NCBI RefSeq assembly: GCF_030272615.1
Contig: NC_081412.1
Span: 343,723,870-343,787,869, forward strand
Length of the DNA: 64,000 nt
Source of the DNA: Cryptomeria japonica
Taxonomy: Eukaryota; Streptophyta; Pinopsida; Cupressales; Cupressaceae
Reading direction: 5' to 3'
Shown: one piece after another, positions 21,708 through 34,139 of the stretch
Layout of the letters: every line of letters begins with the position of its first letter
Position numbering within the stretch: position 1 is the first letter of the stretch
Program-made: the position numbers and the translations under genes
The notes under the pieces: model-generated
What the model was told of the DNA's origin: nothing
The model's input: the letters and a program-made list of their open reading frames with translations, nothing else
Database searches by the model: none

Positions 21708-23089
21708 TGTTGGCATTTGCATGAAGAATTGCATTGATGAACTATTATTTTCTCATTAATGTCAATTATAACCGGTAATGATGTTGTTTTGCAACCGGTA
21801 GGTGAGCTACTAAATGAAACTGATATTACTTGAGAAGCAATGAGATCAACCGGTAACCCTACCTATTGATGTGCTAAACCCTAACTAATGGAGCTTGGTG
21901 AATCAGTTGTATTGGTTTATGATTAAATGATGAACGGTAATAATTATGCCACATATGCATGTTGTATGTGAAGAGTTTCAAATGGTTTTTGGCATGTAGA
22001 GATAATTGTTTTATCTTGGGAATGAGCGAGTGCATTGCATGAAGTGGAAACCGCGTGATGAGTTACAGGAATTGATGAAGTAGCGATCAAGGAGCAGTCG
22101 AGATTGTCTTAAATAATGTCAAATGATTCCTATGTAATCCAACGGTCATACTTGAACCAATTTTTTTCTAATCTCTATGAGATCTTAGGTTTGTGATGTG
22201 TTACCAGCCTATTGTTTTTCTTATAAGGTTGATGAGTTGTTTTGTTTTACAACTGGCAATTTTGGTTAAGTATAAGTGTGATTGGTTGCTGAACTGGAAG
22301 GTGTATCTTCAGTATGTGTGAAGGAAGATAGAAGCATGAAAAGGATCTGATCAAGCAGAGTAGTGCTATTCACCAGATCAACAAACCCCTATTGTTCTCT
22401 AATGACCACAATAGTCAAATCCCTTAACCGGGTAAGCTTTAACATGATTAGTGCTATCTGAATCCTATAACCAGGTGATCCATTAGCTTGGATTTCAAAT
22501 CCATTACCGAGGTTACTCCTAACAGGGTATTTCTTCTAATAGGGCATTATAGTCAATCCCATAATCGGGTGGTCCCTAGAAGGATATGTTCCTAAAAGGA
22601 CTTTTTGTAAAAATTTAATAGGCTTGGCTCCTAATAGGGAAAATTTCAAAAGAGTTCAAAATACTTGTGGGTATTAACCCCCACCGTGTTTTTTCGCATC
22701 AAAATCATTGTGTCAAGTGGTGAATGGTTGTTGTGGCTATATTTTCTATGGTTAATTTACTTAACTGCTAAATCCACTTAGATGGGATAAGATGACCGAC
22801 AGTAATCTGAAATATTCTTTTACTATTTTTAGTAAAATATTTGAATATTTTTGTTAAAAGGTTTTGAAATTTTTAGAGTTGTTATTCTGTTATGACAGTC
22901 AACCGTCAACCGGTATACTTGACAGTGATATTACAATTTATAGTTCAGTGTTTGAACCAGTTAGTTCTGAGATTAACTTGTGAGATTGTTATTGATTTTG
23001 GTGAAAGTTTAGTCAATTTTTCATCTACTGATTTATTCCCCCCCCCCCTCAGTAGTTGTTCGAATCCTTATTGATTCATTATACCATCA
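21708..23089 (+). repeat. 5' LTR (1,382 bp)
   Basis: Starts TGTTGGCATTTGC, ends ATACCATCA before the primer site, with a C-run and CTCAG near its 3' end. Several short blocks of the type CTAACAGGGTATT, AACCGGGT and CCTAATAGG recur at 22420-22640, a degenerate internal repeat also seen in LTRs at 37117, 47598 and 51491. Confidence 0.9.
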
Positions 23090-23091
23090 AT

Positions 23092-23103
23092 TGGCATTAG
23101 AGT
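23092..23103 (+). other. Decayed primer-binding site
   Basis: TGGCATTAGAGT aligns with TGGTATCAGAGC, with three mismatches, two bases after the LTR. Confidence 0.7.
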
Positions 23104-23159
23104 ATTTCAGGTCCTCTAGTGTCTAAGCCTAACAACTTGAGGTAAATATATTGAAGAAC

Positions 23160-25466
23160 ATGATGAAGAAAGAAGGTATGAAGTTTAATAGGGAAAAATA
23201 TAGAATATGGAATGATAGGATCTATATCAAGAGTCTAGGAAGTCAATATTGGGAACATGTTGTTACTCAATATGTTGCACCTAGTGGGACTATGTCTGAT
23301 GATCAAAAGAAAGAGCAACAAGAAAATAATCAAGCATTGGATTCCATTATCAGTTCTTTGTCTGATTCGAAGTATGTTGATGTCCATGGCCTGGAGACTG
23401 CTTATGATGTGTGGAAGAAACTTGAGGAAATCTATAGCGGTGATGAGCATGTGAAGATTGACAAAGAAGAGAGTCTGAGAGCTACATTTGATGACATGCG
23501 GATGGATGAAGGTGAGAATATTCAACAGTATGCTCAAAGGATCAAGGAGATAGTTGGTGAGAGCAAGAGTGTTGGTGATAAAGTGGAGGATTCCATAGTG
23601 GTTAGTAAGGTGTTGAGAACCCTTCTACCATTCTATGTTGTCTGAGTTGCAGCCATTCAGGAGCTAAAGTCTATTGATCAAACTAAGGCAACTCTTCACT
23701 CCATCATTGGTGAACTTAATACATTTTAATTAAATGGTTATGATGGTAGTGCTCAAAAATCCGAATCTGAATTTAGAGCTTTAGTTTCTAATCCACCTAT
23801 GAAGAAAAGCAGAGATGATAGTCATAGTTATGAGTCTAGATCCAGCAGAGAAGTTGATGATGAAGACATTCTAATTGAGCTTGAAGAATTGTTGACCAAG
23901 TAGTTGCCTAGAGGTATCAGTAAGTACAAAGGTAAATTACCTTTGAAGTGTTTTGCATGTAACAAGATTGAACACATTGCAGCTAACTGTCCTAATGGTG
24001 ACAATGAGCATAAGCATGAGAAGTACAAGAAGTATAAAGGAAAAGGAAAAAGAGATTGTCTCATTGCAGTTGATGGTGGTATCACTGATGAGGAATCTGA
24101 GGGAGATGCTAATGAAGACATTGTCTTTGTTTCCATTAAAGAGGAGACATTTGATCATAAGGCATCAATTTTTTGCATGGATAGTTTTGATGATTGGATC
24201 ATAAATAGTGGTTGTTCACACCACATGACCGGTGACCAGATTAAATTTCTTACTTTGAAGGAATTTGATGGAGGAGTTGTGAGATTTGGAAATGACTCAC
24301 CTTGCATGGTAAAAGGAAAGGGAACCATTTCTATAAATGGAAAGAACAATGCAGATGATGTCTATTGGGTTGAAGGATTAAAGAAAAATCTTTTGAGTGT
24401 AGCTCAACTCAATGACAAAGGTTATCTATTGGAATTTAAGAATGGAATGTGAAAAATCTATGGGAGACAAGGTGACCTAATTGCAACTGGCAAGCAGACA
24501 AAAGGTAACCTGTTTCATCTAAATCCTAAAGTCAACAACTATTTAATTGCTAAAGTAGATGATAGTTGGATTTGGCATTGGAGATTTTGTCATATAAATT
24601 TTGATAATATTGTCAAAGTCAGTAGGTCCAAGTCGGTAAGCGGTTTGCCTCAGTTGGGCAAACCAACAAATTCTCTGTGTAAGGAATGTTAGTTAGGAAA
24701 GATGACATCGTCAACTTTTAAGAGCAAATATTTCTCAGTAGAACATTTGTTTGATTTGTTTCATATAGAACTCCATGGACCAATTAGGACTAAAAGTAAT
24801 CAAGGTGATAGATATTTTATGATCTTCACTGATGATTTCTCAAGAATGATGTGGGTCACATTCTTGAAGGACAAAATAGAACCCTTTAGTAAGTTCAAGG
24901 CATTCAGGGACTTAGTTGAAAAGGAAATTGGTAAGAAGATAAAGTGTCTGAGGACTGATCAAGGTGGTGAATTTACTTCATAGGAATTCACTAGATATTG
25001 TGAAGACAATGGAATTCAGAGGCAACTTTCTATACAGAGGACACCACAATAGAATGGTATTGCAGAGAGAAACAACTAGTCAATTGGTGAAGCTTCCAGA
25101 ACAATGCTAATATAATGAGGTGTAGAAAAACTTTTTGGAAAGAAGCTGCCAGCACAACTGTCTACACTATGAACCAAATATTGGTAAAGAGAGGTAAGGA
25201 TAAAACTCCTTATGAATACTGGTATGGTAGATCACCTAATGTTAGTTATTTTAAGATTTTTGGTAGTAAATTTTATCAAGAGAGGTGACTATGTTAGTAA
25301 GTTTGAGGCTAAAAGTGATGAAGGCATATTTCTTGGTTACTCCACCAAGAGTAAGGCCTACAAATGTTACAAAAACCGGACAAAGAGAATAATTGAGAGT
25401 GCTGATGTCCAAGTGGATGAGTATCCTGAAGTTTTAGGAGAAACCAGTGAGAAGAAAAAGGAAGAT
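23160..25466 (+). pseudogene. copia gag, protease and integrase (inactive)
   Basis: Gag starts at the ATG at 23160 and belongs to the copia gag-polypeptide family (Y-GGDEHVK... and GENIQQYAQRI blocks). A TGA at 23643-23645 and a TAG near 23901 break it. The zinc knuckle at 23949-23990 keeps its C-C-H-C ligands, but its usual Gly before His is Glu. The protease core is WIINSGCSHHMTG: the catalytic Asp is Asn. Integrase shows WHWRFCHINF and CKEC (HHCC zinc site), DLFHIELHGP (first catalytic Asp replaced by Glu) and RTDQGGEFTS (second Asp kept). Frame shifts appear after about 25080. The C-terminal FLGYSTKSKAYKCY block is present. A solo LTR interrupts the frame at 25467. Confidence 0.88.
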
Positions 25467-25471
25467 GAACC

Positions 25472-27127
25472 TGTAGCGTCATAAATTGTACGCACTTGCT
25501 AGGGTGGTACAATTTCACACCTAGTTTAGCACTCGCCTTGGCGCAGTTTGCATTTTGCATTGTATTTCACCTTTAGCACTTAATTAATTAAATTAATTAG
25601 GTCTAAGGTTCTATTTTATCATCTCCTATATCATAAAGTTGGGCCCTTTTCATTAAAGTGTGCCCCTTTCATTTTATTTCTCCAATACATCATTTAATCA
25701 AAAACCCTAATTAGGTCCTATTTTGAACTTGGGGGCTTGATTTCAGGGTCAAAACATCTCAAAATCAGCTGTAACTTCGAGATTCTCTGTAAAATCATCA
25801 TATCCGATGGCCCTGAAAATTTGGTGAAAAGTTGTCAGGACCATGGCGCCCGACGTGCACATGGTCCCGGACATTTTTCCCAAAATTTTAGGAGCACGAT
25901 CCAATCATAAAATAAAGCTTAACCCCAAGATATTGGCAGGAGATTCAATCTCTAGGTCGGCCAAAAGTTGAAATTAAGACCTAGGGTTTCATATATAAGA
26001 GCTCTCTTTCTTCATTGGAAAGGATTCGGATTTTTGGTTTCAAGGGCCTTCTATGTAGCGAAAGAGTAGATCTTTGAAGACTTCAAAAACATTCAACATC
26101 CATCCATCAAGCATTCATCAATTTCATTCATTTAGGGCTTTGAAGGCATTGAAGAGCAATAAGGGATCACTGACTGAAGATTGGCTTGTACCCCTCCCTT
26201 GGGGTTGGGTATGATTTCATGTTGTTTTCATGTCTTTGCATAAGCTTCATTATATCATTTGTATTCATGCTTTAGATCACTTTGCATCTTGATTTGGAGC
26301 ACTTACATTATCATGTACAAGCAATTAGGGTTTACTTTCTAGGTTGCTCTAGTTTGCTCACTTGCATTTTAGGATCTTGCACACACACAAGGTCTGCACA
26401 CATTACTTTTACAATACAACTTGGCTATTCGTGGAGGTGGAAATCACCAAAGCGGGGGTTTGACTAAGGAAAAACCCTATATAGCCGCCCAAAACACCTT
26501 TTCAGATATAAGTGCAGATTTCGGGATTTGGACGACGTCGCAAGTTGCAGATCCGGAAGAGGCAGACGGAGACAGAACAACACACCAAATTGCAGAGAAA
26601 AAGACCAGGACAGGGGCGTGGGGTGCCCTGGTCCTACCAGGATAGGGGCGCTGGGCACCCTGGTCCCTAGGATAGGGGCGCTGGGCGCCCTGGTCCTTCT
26701 GTCAGACAGCAGTTTCAGCATTTTTCTAACAGCTTTTTAGGTTGCAAAACAACAGTTTTAGGTGCAGAATCAGGACAGTGGCGCCCGCGCCCCCATCCCA
26801 AACATTTCCACTCAGATTTTAACCCCAGGTACACATCTACATTCTCCTTTTATCCTTGTGTTTATAGCTTTTCATCACTTAATCTCAATCTTGCAATCTT
26901 GTTACTAGTTCATACTTGCACTCTAGGGCTAGTAGTTGAACTTGCATCATTTTATCTATCATTTGCAACAAAGGAATAGAAATCCTAATAGGTAGCCCGT
27001 GGCTCTCTCTTCCATAGAAAGAAGTAGCCAATTGTGTGATACCTCTAGGCTCTTTTGTATTCCACAAGTGTGTGATTGAAAGTGAGATTAGGGCATGTTT
27101 GCTTAGTGTCACTTTTTCCCCCACACA
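25472..27127 (+). mobile_element. Solo LTR (1,656 bp) with perfect target duplication
   Basis: It begins TGTAGCGTCATAAATT and ends CCCCCACACA, bounded by GAACC at 25467-25471 and 27128-27132. It cuts the integrase-RT linker of the surrounding copia pol, so it is younger than that element. A TATA-like CATATATAAG at about 25990 suggests the promoter. A GC-rich, partly palindromic triplicate lies at 26602-26699. No internal coding region or second LTR is present, which is the normal outcome of LTR-LTR recombination. The parent family is unknown. Confidence 0.85.
26602..26699 (+). repeat. GC-rich tandem triplicate within the solo LTR
   Basis: Three roughly 32-bp units built on AGGATAGGGGCGCTGGGC followed by CCCTGGTCC. 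Each can fold (GGGCGC against GCGCCC, GGACCAGG against CCTGGTCC). It contrasts with the AT-rich surroundings. Confidence 0.75.
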
Positions 27128-27132
27128 GAACC

Positions 27133-28961
27133 TTACATTCTAATTTTGGAACCAAAAATGGTGAATCCAGAAGCTGGTGAAGTGAATGTTGTAGGACCAG
27201 TTCAGCCGGAATAGGTAGATTCTGTAGAAGAAGATGATGATAGTGAGGTAGAAGAACCTGAAGATAATGATTATGTTATTCCAAGGTATGTGAGACTCAA
27301 TCATAATCCTGACTAGATTATTGGAGATAAAGATGCTGGAGTATTAACTAGAAGAAGAATTAGAGAGAATTATTGCATGATCTCCATTATTGAGCCTAGA
27401 ACTGCTAAGGAAGCATTTGGAGATGATCACTGAATTAAAGATATGGAAAAAGAGCTTGACCAGATTGAGAAGAACAATACATGGACCCTAGTACCCAGAT
27501 CAGTGAATAAAAATGTGATAGGCACTAAATGGGTATTCAAGAATAAATTGAACAAAGATGGAGTAGTAGTGAGAAATAAAGCTATATTGGTATGCAAAGG
27601 TTATGCACAGGAAGAAGGAGAAGTCTATGGTGAGACATTTACACCAGTTGCTAGGTTGGAAGGTGTTAGGACTCTACTTGCATTTGCAACATATAAGGGA
27701 TTCAAAGTATATCAGATGGATGTGAAGTCAACATTTCTAAATGGAATACTGGAAGAAGAAGTATACATTGAGCAGCCAGATGGTTATCCTTTGACTGATG
27801 CAAAGGATATGGTGTGTAAACTACACAGGTACTATATGGTTTGAAGTAAGAACCAAGACCATGGTATGAAAGAGTAAATTCACACTTGATAAAGATAGGT
27901 TTTCAGAGAACCAGTGAAGACAACAATATATATCTCAAATCTGAAGGAGATAAGATACTAGTTAGTGAAGTGTTTATAGATGATATCATATTTGGAGGCA
28001 ATGATGACATGAGTGATGCCTTTGCAAATGAGATGAAAAGTGAATTTGAAATGTCTCTAGTTGGAGAGATAAAATTCTTCATAGGTTTGCAAATTCAGTA
28101 GATGAAGAGTGGTATTTTTATCACACAGTCTGAGTATGTGAAAGAGGTATTGAAGACATTTGGAATGAGTGACTGTAAACTAGTTGGGACACCAATGGTT
28201 ACAGGTTGTAAATTGTCTAAGGAGGATGATGTTGCATCTATTGATGAAAAGGAGTATAGATCAATGATAGGGAAACTACATTATGTTGTTCACAGCAGAC
28301 CATATATTGCTCATGCAGTTGGTTTAGTTGCCAGATTTCAGAAGAATCCAAAGGAGACACATTGATAGCAACTAAAAGGATATTTAGATATTTGAAAGGT
28401 ACTATTGACTATGGATTATGGTATCCATATGCAGGTAACTTTGATTTGAAGGTTTGTACAAATGTAGACTTGATAGGGAATGTTAATGATAGGAAGAGCA
28501 CAACCAGTGGTGCATTCTTTCTTGGAGGAAGACTTGTATCTTGGAGTAGCAAGAAGAAAAGTTGTATAACACAGTCCACTGCTGAAGCTGAATATGTTGC
28601 ACTGTATATGAATTGTACCCAAGCAATCTAGATGAAACACATTTTGTAAGGATTCAAGATGAAGATTATAGATCCAGTAAAGATTTTATGTGACAACACT
28701 AGTGCAATAAATATTTCAAAGAACACGATGTTGCATGCTAGAACCAAGCATATTGAGCTGAAATATCATTTCTCAAGAGAGAAAGTGCAAAGTAAAGATG
28801 TGTTATTAGAGCATGTTTTTACTAAAGAGCAGCTAGCAGATATATTTACTAAACATTTACCTAAGAGTACTTTTGAGTATCTTACAGGTCAGCTAGGGGT
28901 TGTGCTCCTACATGAGGTGAATTGTGTAGATGTAGAATACATCAGTCCCAAAGTTATTTGA
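27133..28961 (+). pseudogene. copia reverse transcriptase and RNase H (inactive)
   Basis: After an acidic linker the RT starts at MEKELDQIEKNNTW (27443). [19 protein letters not shown] and [11 protein letters not shown] (first catalytic Asp) follow. A stop near 27842 removes part of the fingers/palm frame, which resumes at 27886. The active site reads FIDDIIF instead of the usual YVDD. RNase H follows: RSMIGKLHYV, a changed TNVDLIGN (normally TDADWAGN), AEAEYVA, CDNTSAINISKN and HARTKHIE, ending LADIFTKHLPK. In-frame stops near 28099 and 28629 and a frame change near 28362 inactivate it. Same copia lineage as the elements at 37117 and 51491. Confidence 0.88.
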
Positions 28962-29000
28962 AGAATCTTGAAGTAGGATTGGTGGAGTGAAGTTATTCTA

Positions 29001-29100
29001 CAGGGGGAGTATCAAGTTGCATATTGTTGACACAGAACAGTGAAGTATGACATTGCATGTTTTACTTTCACTTTGGCATTGTTGTCAAAGGGGGAGAAGA
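29001..29100 (+). other. Secondary polypurine tracts
   Basis: CAGGGGGAG at 29001-29009 and CAAAGGGGGAGAAGA at 29086-29100, the latter preceded by TTTGGCATTGTTGT, as in the elements at 13527 and 57477. Confidence 0.6.
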
Positions 29101-29285
29101 ACTATATGATTATAGGGAGAAGAATTGTATGATTGATAAAGAAAATATCTATAGCTAGTTACTAGCTGAAGACATAGAGACTTAGTTGAAGGAGAGTAAA
29201 TGGTAAAATGTAAACCAGGATTCCTATACCTGTGTATGTGCATTACTCTCAATCAAGGGTATTGATACTTGTATTGCCATCAACG

Positions 29286-29299
29286 CCAAAGAGGGAGAT
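29286..29299 (+). other. Primary polypurine tract (one base changed)
   Basis: GCCAAAGAGGGAGAT just before the 3' LTR. One G of the usual five is A. Confidence 0.75.
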
Positions 29300-30189
29300 T
29301 GATGGAATTTGCATGAATAATTGCATTGATGAACTATTGTGTTGTCATTGATGTCAATTATAATGGGTAATGATGTTGTTTTGCAACTAGTAGGTGAGCT
29401 AGTGAAGGAAACTGGTATTACTTGAGAAGTAGTGAGATCAATCGGTAACCCTGCCTGTTGATGTGCTAAACCCTAACTAATGGATCTTGGTGAATCGAGT
29501 GTATTGGTTTACGATCAAATGGTGAATGGTAATGATTATGTCATATATGCATGTTGTATGTGAAAAGTTTTAAATGGTTTTTGGCACGTAGAGATAACGG
29601 TTTTATCTTGGGAATGAGAGAGTACATTGCATGAAGTGGAAACCGTGTAATGAGTTACAGGAATCGATGAAGCAGTGATCAAGGAGCGGTCGAGGTTGTC
29701 TTGAATAATGTGCAATTATTGCTATGTAATCCAACAGTCATAATGGAACCAATTTGTTTATAATCTCTATGAGATCTTAGGTTTGTGATGTGTTATTGAC
29801 CTATTGTTTTTCTTATAAGGTCGATGAGTTGTTTTGTTGTACAATTGGCAATTTTAGTTAAGTGTAAGTGTGATTGGTTGCCGAACCAAAAGGTGTATCT
29901 GCAGTATGTGTGAAGGCAGATAGAAGCATGAAAAGGATCTGATCAAGCAGAGTAGGTCTATTCACGAGATCAACAAACCCCTATTGTTCTCTAACAATTA
30001 CAACAGTCAAATCCCTTAACCGGGTAAGATTTAATAGGATTAGTGATATCTAAATCCTCTAACTAGGTGATCCATTAGGTTGGATTTCAAATCCTCTATG
30101 GAGGTTACTCCTAACAGGGTATTGCTTCTAATAGCGCATTATAGTCAATCCCTTAACCGGGTGGTCCCTAATAGGATTTATTCCTAACA
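29300..30189 (+). repeat. 3' LTR, truncated
   Basis: Starts TGATGGAATTTGC (one change from TGTTGG) and follows the 5' LTR to GGATTTATTCCTAACA. It then switches abruptly into integrase sequence. About 500 bp of LTR and any target duplication are missing. Confidence 0.85.
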
Positions 30190-30957
30190 ATGCAGATGAT
30201 GTCTACTGGGTTAAAGGATTAAAGCACAACCTTTTGAGTGTAGATCAACTCAATGAAAAAGGTTATCCATTGGAATTTAAGAATGGAATATGAAAAATCT
30301 ATGGGAGAAAAGGTGAACTAATTGCAACTGGCAAGCAGACAAAAGGTAACATGTTTCACCTAAATCCTAAAGTCAACAACTGTTTAATTGCTAAAGTAGA
30401 TGATAGTTGGCCTTGGCATCGGAGATTTTGTCATATAAATTTTGATAACATTGTCAAAGTCAGTAAGTCCAAGTCAGTAAGAGGTTTGTCTCATTTGGAC
30501 AAACCAGTAAATTCTCTGTGTAAGGAATGTCAGTTAGGAAAGATAACATCTTCAACTTTTAAGAGAAAATATTTCTCAACAGAACATTTGTTAGATTTGG
30601 TTCATGCAGATCTCTGTGGACCAATAAGGACTAAAAGTATTCAAGGTGATAGATATTTTATGATCTTCACTGATGATTTCTCAAGAATGATGTGTGTCAC
30701 ATTCTTGAAGGACAAAACAAAAGCCTTTAATAAGTTCAAGGCATTCAGGGACTTAGCTGAAAAGGAAAGTGGTAAGAAGATAAAGTGTCTAAGGATTGAT
30801 CAAGGTGGTGAATTTACTTAAGAGGAATTCACTAGATATTGTGAAGACAATGGAATTAAGAGGAAACTTTCTACACTATGGACACCACAACAGAATGGTA
30901 TTGCATAGAGGAACAACTAGTCAGTTGTTGAAGCTGCCAGGAACGATGTTAATACAA
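30190..30957 (+). pseudogene. Second copy of a copia integrase fragment
   Basis: Closely matches 24346-25110 of the element to its left, from AATGCAGATGATGTCTA to the block after PQQNGI. It keeps WHRRFCHINF, CKEC, DLVHADLCGP (first catalytic Asp present, unlike the left copy), DDFSRMM and an RIDQGGEF second-Asp motif. A TAA follows GGEFT, and the third catalytic Glu region has a stop. Right of about 30957 similarity ends. It is fused without a spacer to a truncated LTR, so it is a recombination product. Confidence 0.85.
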
Positions 30958-31777
30958 AGCAACCATAGAGTCTTATTGAACTTTTGTGAGGTTTCTAGAG
31001 CTATGAATAAGGTTTAATGATGCTTTGCTAATGTAATGAAGAATACCACCATACAATTCTATTTATCATGACCAACAAAGATAAAGGGAGATAATGGAGC
31101 CATAAAAGATGAAGCGTAATGCAATACAATGATATCAAATGTGCTCAATATTTCCAGAAATGGGTGGAAACCTACAAATTTTTTGATGCACTCAGAGAAT
31201 TTTTACATCATCACTGTTACTAAAAGCACGAAGGAATAAAAGAAATAAATATATCTTTCATCATTTCCTTGCAAAAAAAATAGAGCATTTTAAGTTTTCT
31301 TACTACATCAATGAATGTACCTATAAATGAACTGAAGAATTGCATCAAACCCCTACAAAATCTATAGAAAAACATTTCCAGGAATCTCCATCAAACCCTC
31401 ATGGAAGCACTAAGCAACATAGCAAAATGAAATCATCGAATGCCAAAAAAGATTAAAATAAGTGACTTAAGGTTTCTATTACCCTAATATGCCAATGATG
31501 CATAGGCATTTTTCCCTTCCTATTAGCATTTTTTTCTCTCTTTCTCACTAAAACCCCATGGGTATTTGGGTAAAGCATTTGTTTTTCTTTGCATCTCTCT
31601 TTCAATGTAATGATATATATTAAGTGATTTATAATGGCTCACTTGATAAATAATATTTTTTAAGTGATGGATTATAAATTACTTAATAGATATTATTTAT
31701 TGAACCAAAAATGACATGTGCTATCAAGAGCCAAGTCAAAATGATGTAACTGAATAAAATTTATGGCAAGTTCCAAG
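30958..31777. other. AT-rich spacer
   Basis: No supported gene or repeat. It ends with CCAAG, the left target duplication of the next solo LTR. Confidence 0.5.
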
Positions 31778-32999
31778 TGTTAGATAGTTCAAATAATCAA
31801 AAGACAACTGAGAGGGGGGGTGAATCAGTTGTCATAGACTACCGGAAGTATTAGCAATTTAAAATAACAATATCAGAACCCAAAATAATAATATTTAAAG
31901 AGTAGTCAATCCAATTAATCATAAACAATAATCACAAAATAAAAGCCATCCACACAACACCAAGATTTGTACGTGAAAAACCAAGTAAAAGGGAAAAACC
32001 ATGGTGGGAAGCCTACCCACAATCAGATAATACTTCTACAGTAAGTATACGAATTTACAATGAAGGGGCCTGCACTTGCAGGAAGGCCAACAACCTAGAG
32101 CACACTGCTCATCGCAAAAGGAGTCTCGCTGACTACATACAAATGCAGACTACAATCCGGAGAAGTGTTGAACTACAAAAGATAGCATCTCCTATGCCTA
32201 AGTACAATTCTGATTAAGCTCAATACCGGAGGACTAAATCCTCTTGCAAACCCAATTCAATCTCCAATGATTGACCAACTCCTCTTCCTGAATGATATTA
32301 GAATATTCGCACATTACATTCCTTGACCATGACCTCTTATAATAACCATGATGATATACAATGATATCTTACATATTATTTATGCAGATCCTCGACAATA
32401 AACAATCAGGTCAACCACCAGACAATAAATTAATTACATAATTACAAGCCATGTCGACTTTAGAACAAAACAAATAATATCCAACACATAAGACATCCCA
32501 AAAATACAACAATAGGTCCTCTCCACATGTTACATTAATGCCAGTCCATAACCTAGATCAACCAGGACCAAGTATAGGTCCACATGCTTCAACAATGATC
32601 TCCAAATGCCAAGTCTCGAATATGATCACCAACAGCATCCTGAAACTCTATCAGAAGATGCACCAACACCAATTATGCAATGCATCAAAGATCTCCACCA
32701 AAAGCTTTACCGGTGAAACCCTCACTGGAACCAGGAATCAATCTTCTGAGTAAGAAGAATAGTATCCAATCACTAGACCAAAACCAAATAACCAAATAGG
32801 AGTATGAGTATCATGAACAAGTCAATTCCATCACCAGATTATACCAGAGTCAACCAGATCATGCCGGATCCAAGTTAACCAAAAACTACTCAACCTACCG
32901 AGATCAGAAGGGTGTCGGTAAATCATCCAAGCAACTAGTGTTGACATCAATGACAAAACATTAATGCAACACATAATCAATTCCACCAAATGGCCAATG
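31778..32999 (-). mobile_element. Solo copia LTR, minus orientation
   Basis: Reading the minus strand, it begins with a CATTGGCCATTTGG block and TGTGTTGCATTAATG, matching the LTR family at 9649, and runs to a C-run (seen on plus as GAGAGGGGGGGTGAATCAG). It is bounded by identical CCAAG at 31773-31777 and 33000-33004. The minus-strand start has decayed from TGTTGG to CATTGG. No internal region or partner LTR is present, so LTR-LTR recombination removed the element body. Confidence 0.85.
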
Positions 33000-33004
33000 C
33001 CAAG

Positions 33005-33987
33005 GATATAATGCATATGTGCTATGAAAAAGGGAGGAGTTGAGTGAAGTTGGGAACATTGGGAAAGAATCTAGGAGAGTTTATTTGTCATTTTAGGACT
33101 CTTAGAGTATATCTAGGCATTCTTTGAAGTGTTATTATGGCATGTATGGTCATGGTTTGACCATTTCTCCATTTTTGAGCCTTTTTAGTGTCTTTTAGGG
33201 ACCTAAAAAGTAGAGTTTTTAATTGCATTTGACCAAGGAGGTTGGAATTCCTATTATCTTTTATCTATTTGAGAAAAAAATAAGTATGGTCTAAACTTAA
33301 TTTTTGAAGTTAGTTCTTGCTAATTCATCATATGCTACTTGTAATTTCAGAGTTCTTGAGCAGAGGTGAAGAGTTTGCTACTCATTTTTAGTAATCAATA
33401 CAACATTGTGATACCTTTTGAGAGTAGTAAGTATTTTTGCCTTCTCATTTTTTTGAAATAGTGTACTTAGTGATTAATACAATTTTACGTGATGTCTTTA
33501 TCCTTATAATTGTATCTCATAGTGGTACCTTTATGCATAATTACATATACATTTGCAGGTTAAAAGTTGTGTAAAAACTACAATCAGTCTCGAGCTGTGA
33601 GAAAATGATCCTTTCTCCTACTAGGATAGTGAGCATTTAGCCTTCTTATAAATTGTTGATGCAAGGTTATGAGTTTTTGAGTTGTGTAGGAATAAGCTTT
33701 GCTACTAGTTTTCTGTGTGTTTCTATCTATGTAAAGTTCATAAAATCATTCGGTGCATCACCTTTAGGGTTAGGTTTCATTTTACGTGTTTTTCCCTCCT
33801 TACCATTTTCTCTGCAAAGTTATTTTTAAGATAGAGTTAGGTGAAGTATCAAGGGAGCCAACCCTTTCGTTGAAGGTCCATTCTTACTACAGGTTACCCA
33901 CAACCTGAGAATGTTCTTATGTGTCACAAGCTTGCTGAGTTGATAGCTTAGCAAAGGGTATAGGTTTATTTGACAATTTTTGACACA
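33005..33987 (+). repeat. Probable 5' LTR/leader of a Ty3/gypsy derivative
   Basis: No ORF. It ends in GACACA directly before CCCGGTGGGACTGAG, which looks like an LTR end followed by a primer-binding site, and gag follows about 150 bp later. The left boundary is not defined because no partner LTR was found. Confidence 0.4.
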
Positions 33988-34002
33988 CCCGGTGGGACTG
34001 AG
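33988..34002 (+). other. Primer-binding-site-like sequence
   Basis: CCCGGTGGGACTGAG directly after a CACA end and before a gag. The tRNA is not assigned. Confidence 0.35.
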
Positions 34003-34139
34003 AGTTGATTATCAGTCCAACTCCAAAATTTATGCTGTTGTTGGTCTGTGCAGTAGTAGTTTCAGTCTTAAAGAGACATTTTCTTAGCATACTTGGTGAC
34101 TCTGATCTCTAGAAAAGAAGACTTGGTGCATTATGACAT

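Larger units (their letters stand above)
21708..30189 (+). mobile_element. Ty1/copia retrotransposon with a nested solo LTR and truncated 3' LTR
   Basis: 5' LTR 21708-23089, a decayed initiator-Met primer site, gag-PR-INT (23160-25466), RT-RNase H (27133-28961), repeated polypurine tracts, and a 3' LTR from 29300. The 3' LTR stops matching at about 30189, where sequence switches to an integrase fragment. A 1,656-bp solo LTR with its own target duplication lies inside pol. Domain order PR-INT-RT-RH is diagnostic of Ty1/copia. Several catalytic residues are changed, so the copy is dead. Confidence 0.9.
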
